From positions 1 through 28,683 of IMG/VR virus record IMGVR_UViG_3300020203_000806: DNA of 28,683 nucleotides. One strand, given 5' to 3'. Numbering within the stretch: position 1 is the stretch's first letter; each line of letters starts with the position of its first letter. The notes below the pieces were generated by a model that was not told the origin of the DNA, ran no database searches, and saw nothing but the letters and a program-made list of their open reading frames with translations. The position numbers were made by a program, and so were the translations under genes. Shown in pieces: positions 7,581 through 16,287 of this stretch. This stretch comes from a virus.

Positions 7581-7952
7581 ATGAAAAAAAATAAAATAAA
7601 ACTTAAACCTTTCAGATCAAGTTTTTATTCTCTTAAAACATTAATATATGATATAGAGTATAATACATTATCTTCACGCATATATAGCATGTATAATATA
7701 TTACAATGTGCTTATTGCCCTGTAATTCATTATACTAATATTAATAATGAATTTGAACAAGGAAACATTGGCGGCGCACCTTTTTATGATAAATCATCTT
7801 TTGTAAAACAATTAAATCAATGTTTTGAAGAGGGTTTCGAGGTATATTTGAATGAGCAAGTAGGCCATGATACTTTATTACACAATAAAGATATAATTAA
7901 ACTTAAAGATTTAAGAAGCAAACAAAAAATAATTAAAGATATTATAGAATGA
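7581..7952 (+). CDS. Small unknown protein with IKDIIE tail
   Basis: This is a 123-residue, basic protein of unknown function. The N-terminus is very lysine-rich (MKKNKIKLKPF). The middle contains YCPVIHYTNI and GGAPFYDKSSF, which I cannot assign to a family. The C-terminus is a predicted helix ending KIIKDIIE. No ribosome binding site is visible in the A-rich leader, so the start is not secure; the next in-frame Met is at residue 33. The TGA overlaps the ATG of the next small gene (GAATGA), giving two tailed genes in direct succession. Confidence 0.7.
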   Translation: MKKNKIKLKPFRSSFYSLKTLIYDIEYNTLSSRIYSMYNILQCAYCPVIHYTNINNEFEQGNIGGAPFYDKSSFVKQLNQCFEEGFEVYLNEQVGHDTLLHNKDIIKLKDLRSKQKIIKDIIE

Positions 7953-8218
7953 TATCTGATAATTTTATTTACCCTGAAGATGTAATTAATCCTGGATACT
8001 ATATTTTTTACAACTTAAAGACGCATATGAAGCTTTCTTATATAAAGTATGTTTCAAATTATTTTGGTAAAGGACTTTGCACAGACGATTTAAATACTTT
8101 TTATTTGAATAAAGATTATAAAGGATATATTTTATATCAAATTGAATTACCATCTATAACAAAAGAAGTTGAAGATTATTTTAATAACAATGAATTAATT
8201 AAAAAAATAATAGAATGA
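7949..8218 (+). CDS. Small unknown protein with IKKIIE tail
   Basis: This 89-residue protein is of unknown function. INPGYYIFYNL at about 13-23 aligns with the PGEYLLIYDSG segment of the 6038 protein, which suggests a common N-terminal beta module. The second half (TKEVEDYFNNNELIKKIIE) is probably helical and ends in the shared tail. The start lies in the previous gene's stop (ATGA) and the stop forms the ATG of the next gene, so it is the middle gene of a three-gene coupled chain (7581, 7949, 8215). No export signal or known motif. Confidence 0.75.
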   Translation: MISDNFIYPEDVINPGYYIFYNLKTHMKLSYIKYVSNYFGKGLCTDDLNTFYLNKDYKGYILYQIELPSITKEVEDYFNNNELIKKIIE

Positions 8219-9165
8219 AATATTTCCCATTTGCTCCGAACATTCCTTGGTACGTAAAACAGGATTTTATTATTCCTAAAATGAATGCTGATATATTCTC
8301 TAGAGCAATAGAAAATAAAGATATATGTTTAGTTTGTTATGGTGGATTTTTTGAAACTTACTTTTCATTAAGTATATTGGAGCTTTTGAATTCAATTTAT
8401 TTAGGTAAAAATTTCTACTGGAAAGGAAATTTAAATTTCTATAAATTAGTTGAGATTAACAACTTAACATGTAATGATAAAGCACCTATAATTGAAAAAA
8501 AACATTTGCGAAACTATCCAATACCTTTATTTTTCGATCGTGAAAATTTTGTTTATTTTAATTGTTTAAATGATTATGTAACAAAAATATCATTAACTGA
8601 ATTTAAAAGAAAATTAAATAGCGGGCCAATCACTAAGCAATTATTTTTAAATTCTTTTAATAATTGGAATATTAAATATAAACCGAAAATGAGATTATTA
8701 AAAGAAACAAAATCTTTTAAAAGCTGGAGCGCTGCAAATAATTTTAATCTTACTAATAAATATGTTTTAATTTTTCCAGATAGAATTGGCTGGTCCATTC
8801 ATAATTGTTCAAATTTAAAATGGAATATAAATCATATACGGTCATTATCTGCAATGTTAAGTTTACATGGTTATAAAACAATTGTCGTAACTAATCATAA
8901 AAACTACAATAATCATAACATTATATCAATAAATCCAGATATTGAAAATATAATGTTATTAATGAACAAGGCAAAAGCTATTTTATCTGAAGAAGTTGAT
9001 TTTAGTTTAGTTGCATTATTAAATTCATCCGCTAAAATTATTGGGCTAGATTCTGATTCAATTTTTAATTTATATTTAAATAATATATATCTAAACACTA
9101 CCAATGAACTTTTTTTACAAAAAGAATTAAAAGTTATAGATGTTTTTAACGCAATCGTTAATTAG
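8215..9165 (+). CDS. Probable GT-B-like glycosyltransferase
   Basis: This 316-residue protein probably has two Rossmann-like halves. The C-terminal half has the layout of the GT9/ADP-heptose transferase type: KYVLIFPDRIGW near 182-193, a helix, HGYKTIVVTNHKNY near 221-234, then IENIMLLMNKAKAILSEEVDFSLVALL and AKIIGL. The serine/acidic region after AKAIL corresponds to where this family binds the donor nucleotide. The N-terminal half has no clear motif. Its ATG overlaps the stop of the preceding tailed gene, and it opens the long glycosyltransferase run. Sequence identity to known enzymes cannot be judged here, so the call rests on fold pattern and context. Confidence 0.55.
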   Translation: MKYFPFAPNIPWYVKQDFIIPKMNADIFSRAIENKDICLVCYGGFFETYFSLSILELLNSIYLGKNFYWKGNLNFYKLVEINNLTCNDKAPIIEKKHLRNYPIPLFFDRENFVYFNCLNDYVTKISLTEFKRKLNSGPITKQLFLNSFNNWNIKYKPKMRLLKETKSFKSWSAANNFNLTNKYVLIFPDRIGWSIHNCSNLKWNINHIRSLSAMLSLHGYKTIVVTNHKNYNNHNIISINPDIENIMLLMNKAKAILSEEVDFSLVALLNSSAKIIGLDSDSIFNLYLNNIYLNTTNELFLQKELKVIDVFNAIVN

Positions 9166-9193
9166 TGATATATTGTTTTAAAAGGAGTTATTC

Positions 9194-9934
9194 ATGAGTA
9201 TCAGATCTTTAATGATGGTGACCTATAACAGATTAGAATTAACAAAACAGACTGTTGAGAATATATATTCCGTCACAGATAATTTTAATTTTATCATTGT
9301 TGATAATGGGTCTTCTGATGGTACCATAGAATATTTAAACGAATTAAACAGCAAACATCAGAATGTTAATTTATATTTTTATGAAAATAATACTGGTGTT
9401 GCCACTGGCCGCAATAGAGCATTAAAAATCGCAGCAGATTTGGGCACTGATTATTTTGTAACAATTGATAATGATGTTATCTTGCCTAGTAATTGGTTAG
9501 AAGATTGTATAGATATCTTGGACAAAGCTAATTACGGAATAACAGGTGTTAATTTTGAGAAGCAACAATTTGCACTAATTGATGTTAATGGAATTTTAAT
9601 TCAGCACAAGAGCCAAGGAAATATAGGGACAGCTTGCAAAGCCTTTACCAAAAAAGTGTTTAAGACAATAGGATATTTTACCACAGATTATCCAAAATAT
9701 GGCCACGAAGATGCTTCATACTCTTTTCGCTGTAGAGTGGCAGGTTTTAAAATTGGATATATTAAAAATAGTGGTATCCATTTGGGAGAAGGTGAAGCTG
9801 ATAGCGGAGATTATCGCGCATTCAAAGATGAATATGGTAAAAAAAACCTTCAACAATTTTATGCTGATTGCAGAGATTATATTGCAGGTAAAAAATCAAT
9901 ATATTTGCCATTTTCGGAAAAATTAAATGATTGA
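9194..9934 (+). CDS. Glycosyltransferase family 2
   Basis: This is a 246-residue GT-A enzyme. MMVTYNRLELTKQT opens the fold, FIIVDNGSSDGT at 33-44 is the nucleotide site, VTIDNDVILP at 89-98 carries the DxD-like metal motif, and GHEDASYSFRCRVAGF at 170-185 is the acceptor-side HED motif. The small CRNR-like segment (TGRNRALKIA, 71-80) is typical of GT2 proteins acting on proteins or surface polysaccharide. A strong AGGAG at 9183-9187 gives it independent translation initiation, unlike its neighbours. Its end overlaps the next gene by 8 bases (ATGATTGA). Confidence 0.9.
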   Translation: MSIRSLMMVTYNRLELTKQTVENIYSVTDNFNFIIVDNGSSDGTIEYLNELNSKHQNVNLYFYENNTGVATGRNRALKIAADLGTDYFVTIDNDVILPSNWLEDCIDILDKANYGITGVNFEKQQFALIDVNGILIQHKSQGNIGTACKAFTKKVFKTIGYFTTDYPKYGHEDASYSFRCRVAGFKIGYIKNSGIHLGEGEADSGDYRAFKDEYGKKNLQQFYADCRDYIAGKKSIYLPFSEKLND

Positions 9935-11996
9935 AGTTGCAAATGAAGATTTAAATAAGTATATAGCATCGTCAATGAGCTGTTCGGCAAATATTGGCGG
10001 ATATATAATAAAACCTATTCGCGGAAGATTGTTATTAGATTTATCGACTTTTCCTTCTTATAAATATTGTGAATTAAACTTAAAAAGATCTTCTGGTAAC
10101 GGAGCGGTTACTATTAATAATGAAAAGTATTTTACATTATCAAAGGTCTCTCAGAAAATAAAAATCGATATATCTATAAATAACACAATAGATATAAGAA
10201 GAGATTACGACTCACTTGGAGATTTGGTCTTATTATCAATATGTTTATTAAACGATAATGTAACTATTGAAAAACAATCATTAACTGATTTGAAAAATTC
10301 TTTAAAAACTTGCGGTTCATATACGTCTATTACCATTTTGGGCGAAAAAATATTAGCTTCTTCTGGCGCGACTATAAATAATGGATTAATTGTACATGAA
10401 ATAATAACTGACCCACCCAGTGTTACCAGCATTGGTGAAAAAATAATTTTTAATTCTGAATGTGAAATATTAAATATAATTCTTAAAGAAGTGCAGCCTC
10501 CTCCTTCATCAGATTTAATAAATATTCTCGGTAGAGCAGCTAGTTCTAATTTAAATAATCCTGAAGAATTAAAAACAAACAATCATATTCATGCTGCAAA
10601 TGAAAAGTATCTATACTATAAGAAATTACATCAAGTTAAAAATATGTCAGAAGAAATTAATTTATCACTTTCCACAATAAGTAATCATGAAGACGTATTT
10701 ACAAATACATCAACTAGCTTATTATTAAAAAATAAAGCTAAATTTTCCATACCTATCTCAAACATAGATCCTTATTCTAATTATATTTTAAATATTAAGG
10801 CTATGAAGATTAATGGAAACGGAAAGTTAGGGTTCCAGGTTCAAAGTAGCAATAATATTATTAGTAAAAAAGTAATTGTTTGTTCTGGAAAACTTTGTAA
10901 CGAATCATTAATATTTAGTTTTCCTGAACCAAGCGATCCTAACGATCCTTATTTTATAAATATATATAGACCAGAAAACTCATCATCAGGTGATGTTTTG
11001 TTAGAGTCAGTTACATTTAATAAATGCAAAAATATAGTTAATAACTATCTAAGTTCTGATTTGTTTGTTGGTCATACTAATGCGCCAACAGCTATCAGCT
11101 TAAAGGCTGATGCTATAATAGATCCAAATTTTGATATCTTGTTAAAAACAAGATATCAAAATTTTTCCACACCACTAGTTGATATTGAGGGAACTCATAA
11201 GCATGATATTATTTTTAATGTAGAACCTTTTGGTTTTGAATCATCACTGTGGGTAAAGAAAAACTTTCCATATTTTAGTTTAAATATCAAATCCAATCAC
11301 AAAGCTTTCGGAAATATTGATGAATATTCTGCTGAAAACACAATGTGTATTACTGATATAAACAATATAATATATACAAAAAATACTAAAGTTTATTTGC
11401 ATGAAATAAATGATGATTTTATTTTCACACAAGAAATTATTAAATCATTGGAATCAAAAACAGTAATTGTTACGTCTTCATTGACTGATAAGTTTATATT
11501 AAAAAAATATACACAGGCCGTTATACATATAAAATGTTTATTATCAGTTCTACCAATAGTTGAAACATCAGCTTTAAATAAAGCTTTCTATTTTGAAAAA
11601 GATCATTATTTTAATACTATACTTAATGACAATCAAACCATCGGAAATATGTATTCGATAAATGCTTCTTGCTTTTCTGGCAAGTTTGACTATGTTTCTC
11701 CTTATGAATACTATATTTCATCCAGCAGGAGACTTGCTGGTTCAAATTATTTAATATACTTATCTAAAAATAAACATCATAGAAGCAATTTAATTGAGAG
11801 TGCTTTGGTTTTAGGATTAAGTGTTTTAACAAATAATCATTATTATATTAATAATAATAGGTGCAGAGTTGTGAGCAATGAAATGTTAAAAACAATAGAT
11901 GCTACACATATTGATAAATATCAAGTAAATAATATTAATGAATATAACACTAGAGTAATTCAAGAATTAAAAGAATTAGAAAGTATTTTATGTTGA
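9927..11996 (+). CDS. Large multidomain protein: beta-rich N-terminus, possible GT-B-like C-terminus
   Basis: This 689-residue protein is the longest gene product here, and I do not recognise it as a whole. Residues about 1-200 are strand-rich with a serine/glycine-rich, low-charge composition. Residues about 230-350 also look like a beta sandwich (FSIPISNIDPYSNYILNIKA, then a strand series ending DVLLESVTF), similar in style to carbohydrate-binding or lectin modules. The last 300 residues alternate strands and helices and end with YLIYLSKNKHHRSNLIESAL and LGLSVLTNNHYY, which resembles the donor-binding end of GT-B glycosyltransferases. Overlaps of 8 and 7 bases with both neighbours tie it to the glycosyltransferase operon. 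A sugar-binding domain joined to a transferase is an inference. Confidence 0.5.
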   Translation: MIEVANEDLNKYIASSMSCSANIGGYIIKPIRGRLLLDLSTFPSYKYCELNLKRSSGNGAVTINNEKYFTLSKVSQKIKIDISINNTIDIRRDYDSLGDLVLLSICLLNDNVTIEKQSLTDLKNSLKTCGSYTSITILGEKILASSGATINNGLIVHEIITDPPSVTSIGEKIIFNSECEILNIILKEVQPPPSSDLINILGRAASSNLNNPEELKTNNHIHAANEKYLYYKKLHQVKNMSEEINLSLSTISNHEDVFTNTSTSLLLKNKAKFSIPISNIDPYSNYILNIKAMKINGNGKLGFQVQSSNNIISKKVIVCSGKLCNESLIFSFPEPSDPNDPYFINIYRPENSSSGDVLLESVTFNKCKNIVNNYLSSDLFVGHTNAPTAISLKADAIIDPNFDILLKTRYQNFSTPLVDIEGTHKHDIIFNVEPFGFESSLWVKKNFPYFSLNIKSNHKAFGNIDEYSAENTMCITDINNIIYTKNTKVYLHEINDDFIFTQEIIKSLESKTVIVTSSLTDKFILKKYTQAVIHIKCLLSVLPIVETSALNKAFYFEKDHYFNTILNDNQTIGNMYSINASCFSGKFDYVSPYEYYISSSRRLAGSNYLIYLSKNKHHRSNLIESALVLGLSVLTNNHYYINNNRCRVVSNEMLKTIDATHIDKYQVNNINEYNTRVIQELKELESILC

Positions 11997-12955
11997 AAGT
12001 TTTATACTTACCACTTGGTAATCAGCCAGGAACTGTTCATGGGTTTGAGAAAACAGGAGTGGATCTTAAATCTTTTGATTTCTTCACACATGTTCAGAGA
12101 AATTCGGTAACTGAAACTAACAATGAATTTATTAAAATAGCTAGCGATTTTAAACCAGATTTAATTCATTGCCAGCTTCAAATGACAAATGTAATTCACT
12201 CATCAACTATTTCTAAAATAAAAGCAATATTACCAAATACAATTATTACAAATTGGAGCGGTGATATTCGAAGAAAAGTTGCAAATGAAATGGTTGCAAT
12301 GTCTTCTGTTGTTGATTATACATTATTATCAAACGTAGGACAAATAGATCTTTATAAACAAGCTGGTGCAAAAAATGTGCACTATTGGCAAATTGGTATG
12401 GACCAGAAATTTTCAAAGCCATTAAACAAAACTAATTTCAAATACACAGTTTCATTTGTTGGAAACTGCTATGATAAACAATTCCCTGATGCTCATATAA
12501 GATCCCAAGTTGCTAGGCGATTGAGGACAACCTATAAATTGAAATTTGGTTTGTTTGGATCTGGTTATCAAGGTAACCTGGATGCAAAACCAGTTGATAT
12601 CTCTGAAGTGAACGACATATATAATGATAGCCTTTGTGTATTAAGTATAAGTAATTTTAATGATGTTTCTCATTATTTTTCAGATAGATTTCTAATGTGC
12701 GTCGGCTCCGGGAGGCCTTGTATAACTTACAGGTTCCCAGGCGTGAATAATTATTTTGTTTCAGGCAAAGAGGTGTTAGTCGCAAATGATATGGATCATT
12801 TATCTGGTCTGGTAGAATATTGTGTTAATAATCTTGCATTAGTTAACGAAATAGGTATGAACGGAGCTATTAAAGCTCAAGCAGAACATACCTTTACTTC
12901 AAGAGCTTTAGAACTAATTGAAATTGTCGGATTAAGTGGGAAACTTTATGATTAA
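11990..12955 (+). CDS. Glycosyltransferase, CgeB/DUF3880-like GT-B type
   Basis: This is a 321-residue GT-B-type protein. The N-terminal domain has KPDLIHCQLQ near 55-64 and IITNWSGD, with VDYTLLSN and AGAKNVHYWQIGMD at the interdomain region, a pattern known from CgeB/DUF3880 and GT4-type transferases. The C-terminal donor domain starts VSFVGNCYD and contains DIYNDSLCVLSISNFND and SDRFLMCVGSGRPCITYRFPGV, ending in the usual GKEVLVANDMDHL segment. These are the nucleotide-sugar contacts of that family. The gene overlaps the previous one by 7 bases and the next by 8 (ATGATTAA). Donor sugar unknown. Confidence 0.8.
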   Translation: MLKVLYLPLGNQPGTVHGFEKTGVDLKSFDFFTHVQRNSVTETNNEFIKIASDFKPDLIHCQLQMTNVIHSSTISKIKAILPNTIITNWSGDIRRKVANEMVAMSSVVDYTLLSNVGQIDLYKQAGAKNVHYWQIGMDQKFSKPLNKTNFKYTVSFVGNCYDKQFPDAHIRSQVARRLRTTYKLKFGLFGSGYQGNLDAKPVDISEVNDIYNDSLCVLSISNFNDVSHYFSDRFLMCVGSGRPCITYRFPGVNNYFVSGKEVLVANDMDHLSGLVEYCVNNLALVNEIGMNGAIKAQAEHTFTSRALELIEIVGLSGKLYD

Positions 12956-13526
12956 TTTATTTCAAAATTATTACGAAGAAAATAATGTTGCTAGACGTAA
13001 TGAAATAGATTTTTGTATTTCTAAAAATATGGAAAACCAAGACGTTAATCTTATACTTATAGAGTCAAATACGAGAATGACTTATTCTGATTTTTTTAGA
13101 ATTATAAATAATTATACTGGATCGGATGATATAAATATAATAGCTAATTTAGATATTTATTTAAATGAAACTATAAAGTTGTTAACAACAATGTCACATG
13201 ATCAGGCATTTGCTATTTGCAGATGGGAATTAGAAAAAAATGGCGGATTAAGATTTGCTGATCGCCCTGATAGTCAAGATACGTGGATCTTTAAAGGAAA
13301 GATAAAAAATGTATTTGGTGATTTTAATTTGGGTTATTGTGGGTGTGATAACAGAATAGCTTATGAAATTCAAAAAGCTGGGTATCTTTTAAAAAACCCT
13401 GGCAAAACAATTCAAACGATTCACGCTCATAGTTCTGGTATAAGGAATTATAAATATAAAGGAAAAGAAAGAAAAGACTTTGAAGTTGGACCACCATATC
13501 TTACCATTACCCCCACAACATTATGA
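12948..13526 (+). CDS. Small GT-A-like glycosyltransferase
   Basis: This 192-residue protein looks like a compact GT-A transferase. INLFQNYYEENNVARRNEIDFC at the start is followed by IIANLDIYLNETI at 64-76, whose N-x-DI is the usual metal/nucleotide motif of this type (aN.DI.f). SQDTWIFKG at 109-117 and GYCGCDNRIAYEI at 129-141 are the acceptor-side motif, and the histidines at 159-161 (HAH) could complete the metal site. I chose ATG 12948, inside the preceding stop region (ATGATTAA overlap), rather than the GTG-like upstream option, because the family begins with this strand. It ends with a 4-base overlap to the next gene. Confidence 0.7.
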   Translation: MINLFQNYYEENNVARRNEIDFCISKNMENQDVNLILIESNTRMTYSDFFRIINNYTGSDDINIIANLDIYLNETIKLLTTMSHDQAFAICRWELEKNGGLRFADRPDSQDTWIFKGKIKNVFGDFNLGYCGCDNRIAYEIQKAGYLLKNPGKTIQTIHAHSSGIRNYKYKGKERKDFEVGPPYLTITPTTL

Positions 13527-14419
13527 TAAATAAAATTACATTCTTTAACCACTTTCATAACGGCGACTTACATGTGTCAAGAACATTTGTAAGTGAAATT
13601 ATTAACAAATTAAATATTTCAGGTTCTTATAGCCATAATAAAAACGAATATTTATTAAATGATTTAAATCTTACCAAAGATAGTATTATAAATATACATG
13701 AAAAGATAGGCGCTAAAAATAAACTTGATAGTTTGTTTTTAAATACTTGGTATGGTGCTTATGATCAAAAATATCAAAATGCTTATGGCATAACTTTTGA
13801 TACGCTATATTCTATTTTTGATTTTCACTTGTCATCTAATTTTGGCATTAAACTAACTGACATACATCTAGATGCATCTAAGTTTTTCCCTAAAATTGAT
13901 TTTTCAAAATTTAAAATTCAAAATATAGATGATTATTTTAATAAAGTTTCATTTAAATACAAAATATTAATCTGCAATGGTGAAGCGTTATCTGGTCAAG
14001 CTGTTAATTTCCCATTAGCCCAAGTCATAAATTATTTAAGTGAAAAATATACTGACATTTTATTTATTTATACTAACGCTGATAAGAATATTGTTAATAA
14101 ATCCAACGCTGTTTCATCTTCAAGTATTATTAATTATAGCCTTCCTACAGATTTAAATGAAACAGCCTATATATCAACTAAGTGTAATATTATTGTAGGA
14201 AGAGCTTCAGGAGCATATACTTTCTCTATGATACAAGATAATATGTTTGAACGTGATTGTACACTGATATCATTTTCTAATCTCAATAATAATAAGTTTT
14301 GGTTAGGTAATGATTTTACTAATATTTTAAATTATAGCGCCAAGGTAAAAAATTACAATATAGATAACCCAAATGAAGCTCAAAGAATACTGGAGGAAGA
14401 AATTCAATGCTTGAAATAA
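13523..14419 (+). CDS. GT-B-like glycosyltransferase candidate (HFHNGDLHVSR type)
   Basis: This 298-residue protein opens with FFNHFHNGDLHVSRTFV (7-23), a hallmark start of a group of glycosyltransferase-like proteins found in surface-polysaccharide clusters and phages. The second half has ILICNGEALSGQAVNFPL and IIVGRASGAYTFSMI, consistent with the donor domain of a GT-B fold, where the G-x-S/A loop binds the diphosphate. It begins in the ATGA overlap of the previous gene and ends 13 bases inside the next. Its place in the middle of the transferase run supports the call. The sugar transferred is unknown. Confidence 0.6.
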   Translation: MINKITFFNHFHNGDLHVSRTFVSEIINKLNISGSYSHNKNEYLLNDLNLTKDSIINIHEKIGAKNKLDSLFLNTWYGAYDQKYQNAYGITFDTLYSIFDFHLSSNFGIKLTDIHLDASKFFPKIDFSKFKIQNIDDYFNKVSFKYKILICNGEALSGQAVNFPLAQVINYLSEKYTDILFIYTNADKNIVNKSNAVSSSSIINYSLPTDLNETAYISTKCNIIVGRASGAYTFSMIQDNMFERDCTLISFSNLNNNKFWLGNDFTNILNYSAKVKNYNIDNPNEAQRILEEEIQCLK

Positions 14420-14847
14420 GACTGGTGAGGCATGAAGATGAATACGAATTAGTTAATTTTTTTAGAAAAGTTGAATGTAATAATTATTTTCACCCTCATT
14501 CTTTCAACAAAGAATATGCTCAATTTTTGTGTAACTATAGTGGTTTAGATTTATATTATATTGTTTTAATTAATAATAAAATTATTGGCTACAGTCTATT
14601 AAGAGGTTGGGATGAAGGTGATGATATTCCAGAATTAGGAATTATTGTTGATGATTCCTATAGAGGTAAAGGCTTGGCTAAAGCTATTATGAATTTTCTT
14701 CATACTGCTGCTAGACTGAAAGGCGCCACGAAAATTAGATTAAAGTTTTATAAATATAATGAAAAAGCGGTTAGCTTATATGAAAGCTTAGGTTATGAAT
14801 TAAGTGATTTTGATAATGATCAGTATATAGGATATAAAAAAATATGA
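14407..14847 (+). CDS. GNAT-family N-acetyltransferase
   Basis: This 146-residue enzyme moves an acyl group from acyl-CoA to an amine. The acetyl-CoA pyrophosphate loop is clear as YRGKGLAKAIM at 85-95 (R-G-x-G-x-A form), preceded by the beta4 strand PELGIIVDDS. The final strand/helix pair NEKAVSLYESLGYE is also typical. The GAGGAAG at 14393-14399 serves as ribosome binding site. Between glycosyltransferases and a NeuD-like enzyme it probably acylates an amino sugar or sugar nucleotide, for example a 4-amino-6-deoxy sugar. Protein acylation is also possible. Confidence 0.9.
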   Translation: MLEIRLVRHEDEYELVNFFRKVECNNYFHPHSFNKEYAQFLCNYSGLDLYYIVLINNKIIGYSLLRGWDEGDDIPELGIIVDDSYRGKGLAKAIMNFLHTAARLKGATKIRLKFYKYNEKAVSLYESLGYELSDFDNDQYIGYKKI

Positions 14848-15449
14848 GAAAAAAAATATGTATATTTGGTAATTCTGGATTTGCAAAAGAGGTTAGTCAA
14901 TGGATTCCTAAATTAGGCTATCAAATAGATGCATTCATTGATCGTCCAGAAAATACGAATCATACACTTGGTGTTTACGATGACTCTTATTTTAATCCCA
15001 CGCTTCATGTGGCGGTAGTCGCAATTGGAAACCCAGCTTTAAGAAAGAAAATTGTTGATAGTATTATTGCTAAACATGGTGATGATGTCTTTACAACCAT
15101 TATTCATCCATCAGCAATTATTGATGATGCAGATGTAGGTAAAGGAGTTGTGATTTGTGCAGGGTGTATATTAACTTGTAATATTAAAGTTGGCGATTTT
15201 TCTCAATTAAACCTCTCAACTACTATTGGTCATGATACAGTTTTAGGTGAATATTTTACCACAGCTCCCGGCGCACATATTAATGGTCATGTTACAACAG
15301 GTACTAATGTATATTTTGGCTCAAATTCATCAACAGTTGAAAGTTTAAATATATGCAGTGATGTTATTGTTGGTGCTGGTGGCTGTGTTGTTAAAGATAT
15401 AATTATGCCTGGAACATATGTGGGTGTTCCTGTTAAAAAAATCACCTAA
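14844..15449 (+). CDS. NeuD/PglD/PerB-like sugar O- or N-acetyltransferase
   Basis: This 201-residue enzyme has a Rossmann-like N-terminal domain (ICIFGNSGFAKEV, 5-17) that binds the sugar nucleotide, and a C-terminal left-handed beta-helix of hexapeptide repeats from about 85 onwards. The conserved catalytic histidine is H130 in TIGHDTVLG, and the usual ending (GAGGCVVKDI, GTYVGVPVKKI) is intact. The family includes PglD, NeuD and PerB, which acetylate UDP- or GDP-linked 4-amino or sialic sugars. With the perosamine-synthase-like enzyme at 16617 and gmd at 18361, GDP-perosamine N-acetylation is the most economical role, but this is inferred. It overlaps the GNAT gene by 4 bases. Confidence 0.88.
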   Translation: MRKKICIFGNSGFAKEVSQWIPKLGYQIDAFIDRPENTNHTLGVYDDSYFNPTLHVAVVAIGNPALRKKIVDSIIAKHGDDVFTTIIHPSAIIDDADVGKGVVICAGCILTCNIKVGDFSQLNLSTTIGHDTVLGEYFTTAPGAHINGHVTTGTNVYFGSNSSTVESLNICSDVIVGAGGCVVKDIIMPGTYVGVPVKKIT

Positions 15450-15457
15450 TAATAATA

Positions 15458-16279
15458 ATGCATAGTTGCATGAAGAGCTTTGCAACTACCCTGAGAATTG
15501 GCATAGGTGATATCATTCTTGCATGGGCAGCATTAGAAAATATGAAGCATAAACTTAATGATATTTATATTGATGTTAATTGGAGTATATTATCAGCCTA
15601 CAAAGATAATTCAGAAAATTATAAAAAATTTATTCAAGATTTAATTCAAACTCTGTTTACTGATAATAAATACAAACTATTTACTAACAAGCGTGGAGAA
15701 GAACATACTTTTGATGATTTTAGGAATTATGGGATACCAGCTGTTTTACCAAAAGCTGCTCATTTGCTTTGTGCAGATTACACTCTGATGGATGCAGAAT
15801 ATATTGTAATTACTACCAAGGTAAGACAGTTTGATAAAAAGAAATTTTTATCTTACAAAGATCACTTTATTGAAATTATTAAAAAATTAAGTATAAAATA
15901 TAAAATCGTTTTGTTAGGCGAACAGGAGATAGAATACGGGGTAGAATATTCTTTATATGGAGTGAATCATATTTATTCTTTATATGATTATTTAAAAGAC
16001 ATAAATAATGTTATTGATCTTACTACCAAAGTAATTAGTTCGGATAATGCATCTTTAGAAAACGTCAAAAAAGATTGCGCTATAATGCATAAAGCACGAG
16101 CTGTTATTACTGTCGGTTGTGGTGGCAACTTGACTCTTGCCGCTGCCGTTTCAAAACATTTAATTGGAATAAGAAGAGATGATTATGAATTTGGTGATTT
16201 TATTTATCGAAACCCAAATGATGAGATATATGTAGTTAGAGATCATGCTTTATGGCTTGATAAAATTGAAAAACTATAA
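15458..16279 (+). CDS. GT9-like (ADP-heptose transferase-like) protein
   Basis: This 273-residue protein has a GT-B-like layout. LRIGIGDIILAWAALENM at 12-29 matches the start of GT9 transferases (R-x-G-x-GD), and HKARAVITVGCGGNLTLAAA in the C-terminal half matches the donor loop of this group (a-x-G-G-x-x-x-L-A), followed by KHLIGIRRDD. The first Met could instead be Met5 (15470); neither has a clear Shine-Dalgarno. The gene follows the acetyltransferase by 8 bases. It is a probable transferase of the same pathway, but shorter than typical heptosyltransferases (about 330-350). Confidence 0.6.
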   Translation: MHSCMKSFATTLRIGIGDIILAWAALENMKHKLNDIYIDVNWSILSAYKDNSENYKKFIQDLIQTLFTDNKYKLFTNKRGEEHTFDDFRNYGIPAVLPKAAHLLCADYTLMDAEYIVITTKVRQFDKKKFLSYKDHFIEIIKKLSIKYKIVLLGEQEIEYGVEYSLYGVNHIYSLYDYLKDINNVIDLTTKVISSDNASLENVKKDCAIMHKARAVITVGCGGNLTLAAAVSKHLIGIRRDDYEFGDFIYRNPNDEIYVVRDHALWLDKIEKL

Positions 16280-16287
16280 GGAACAAA

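Noticed and set aside
9699-9926. Second + strand frame inside the GT2 gene
   Set aside because: It is an out-of-frame shadow of the GT2 at 9194, without motif or independent start signal.
8574-10582. Antisense open frames at 8574-8798, 8913-9104 and 10205-10582
   Set aside because: They lie opposite real genes, have no ribosome binding sites or recognisable motifs, and the window shows no other minus-strand gene.
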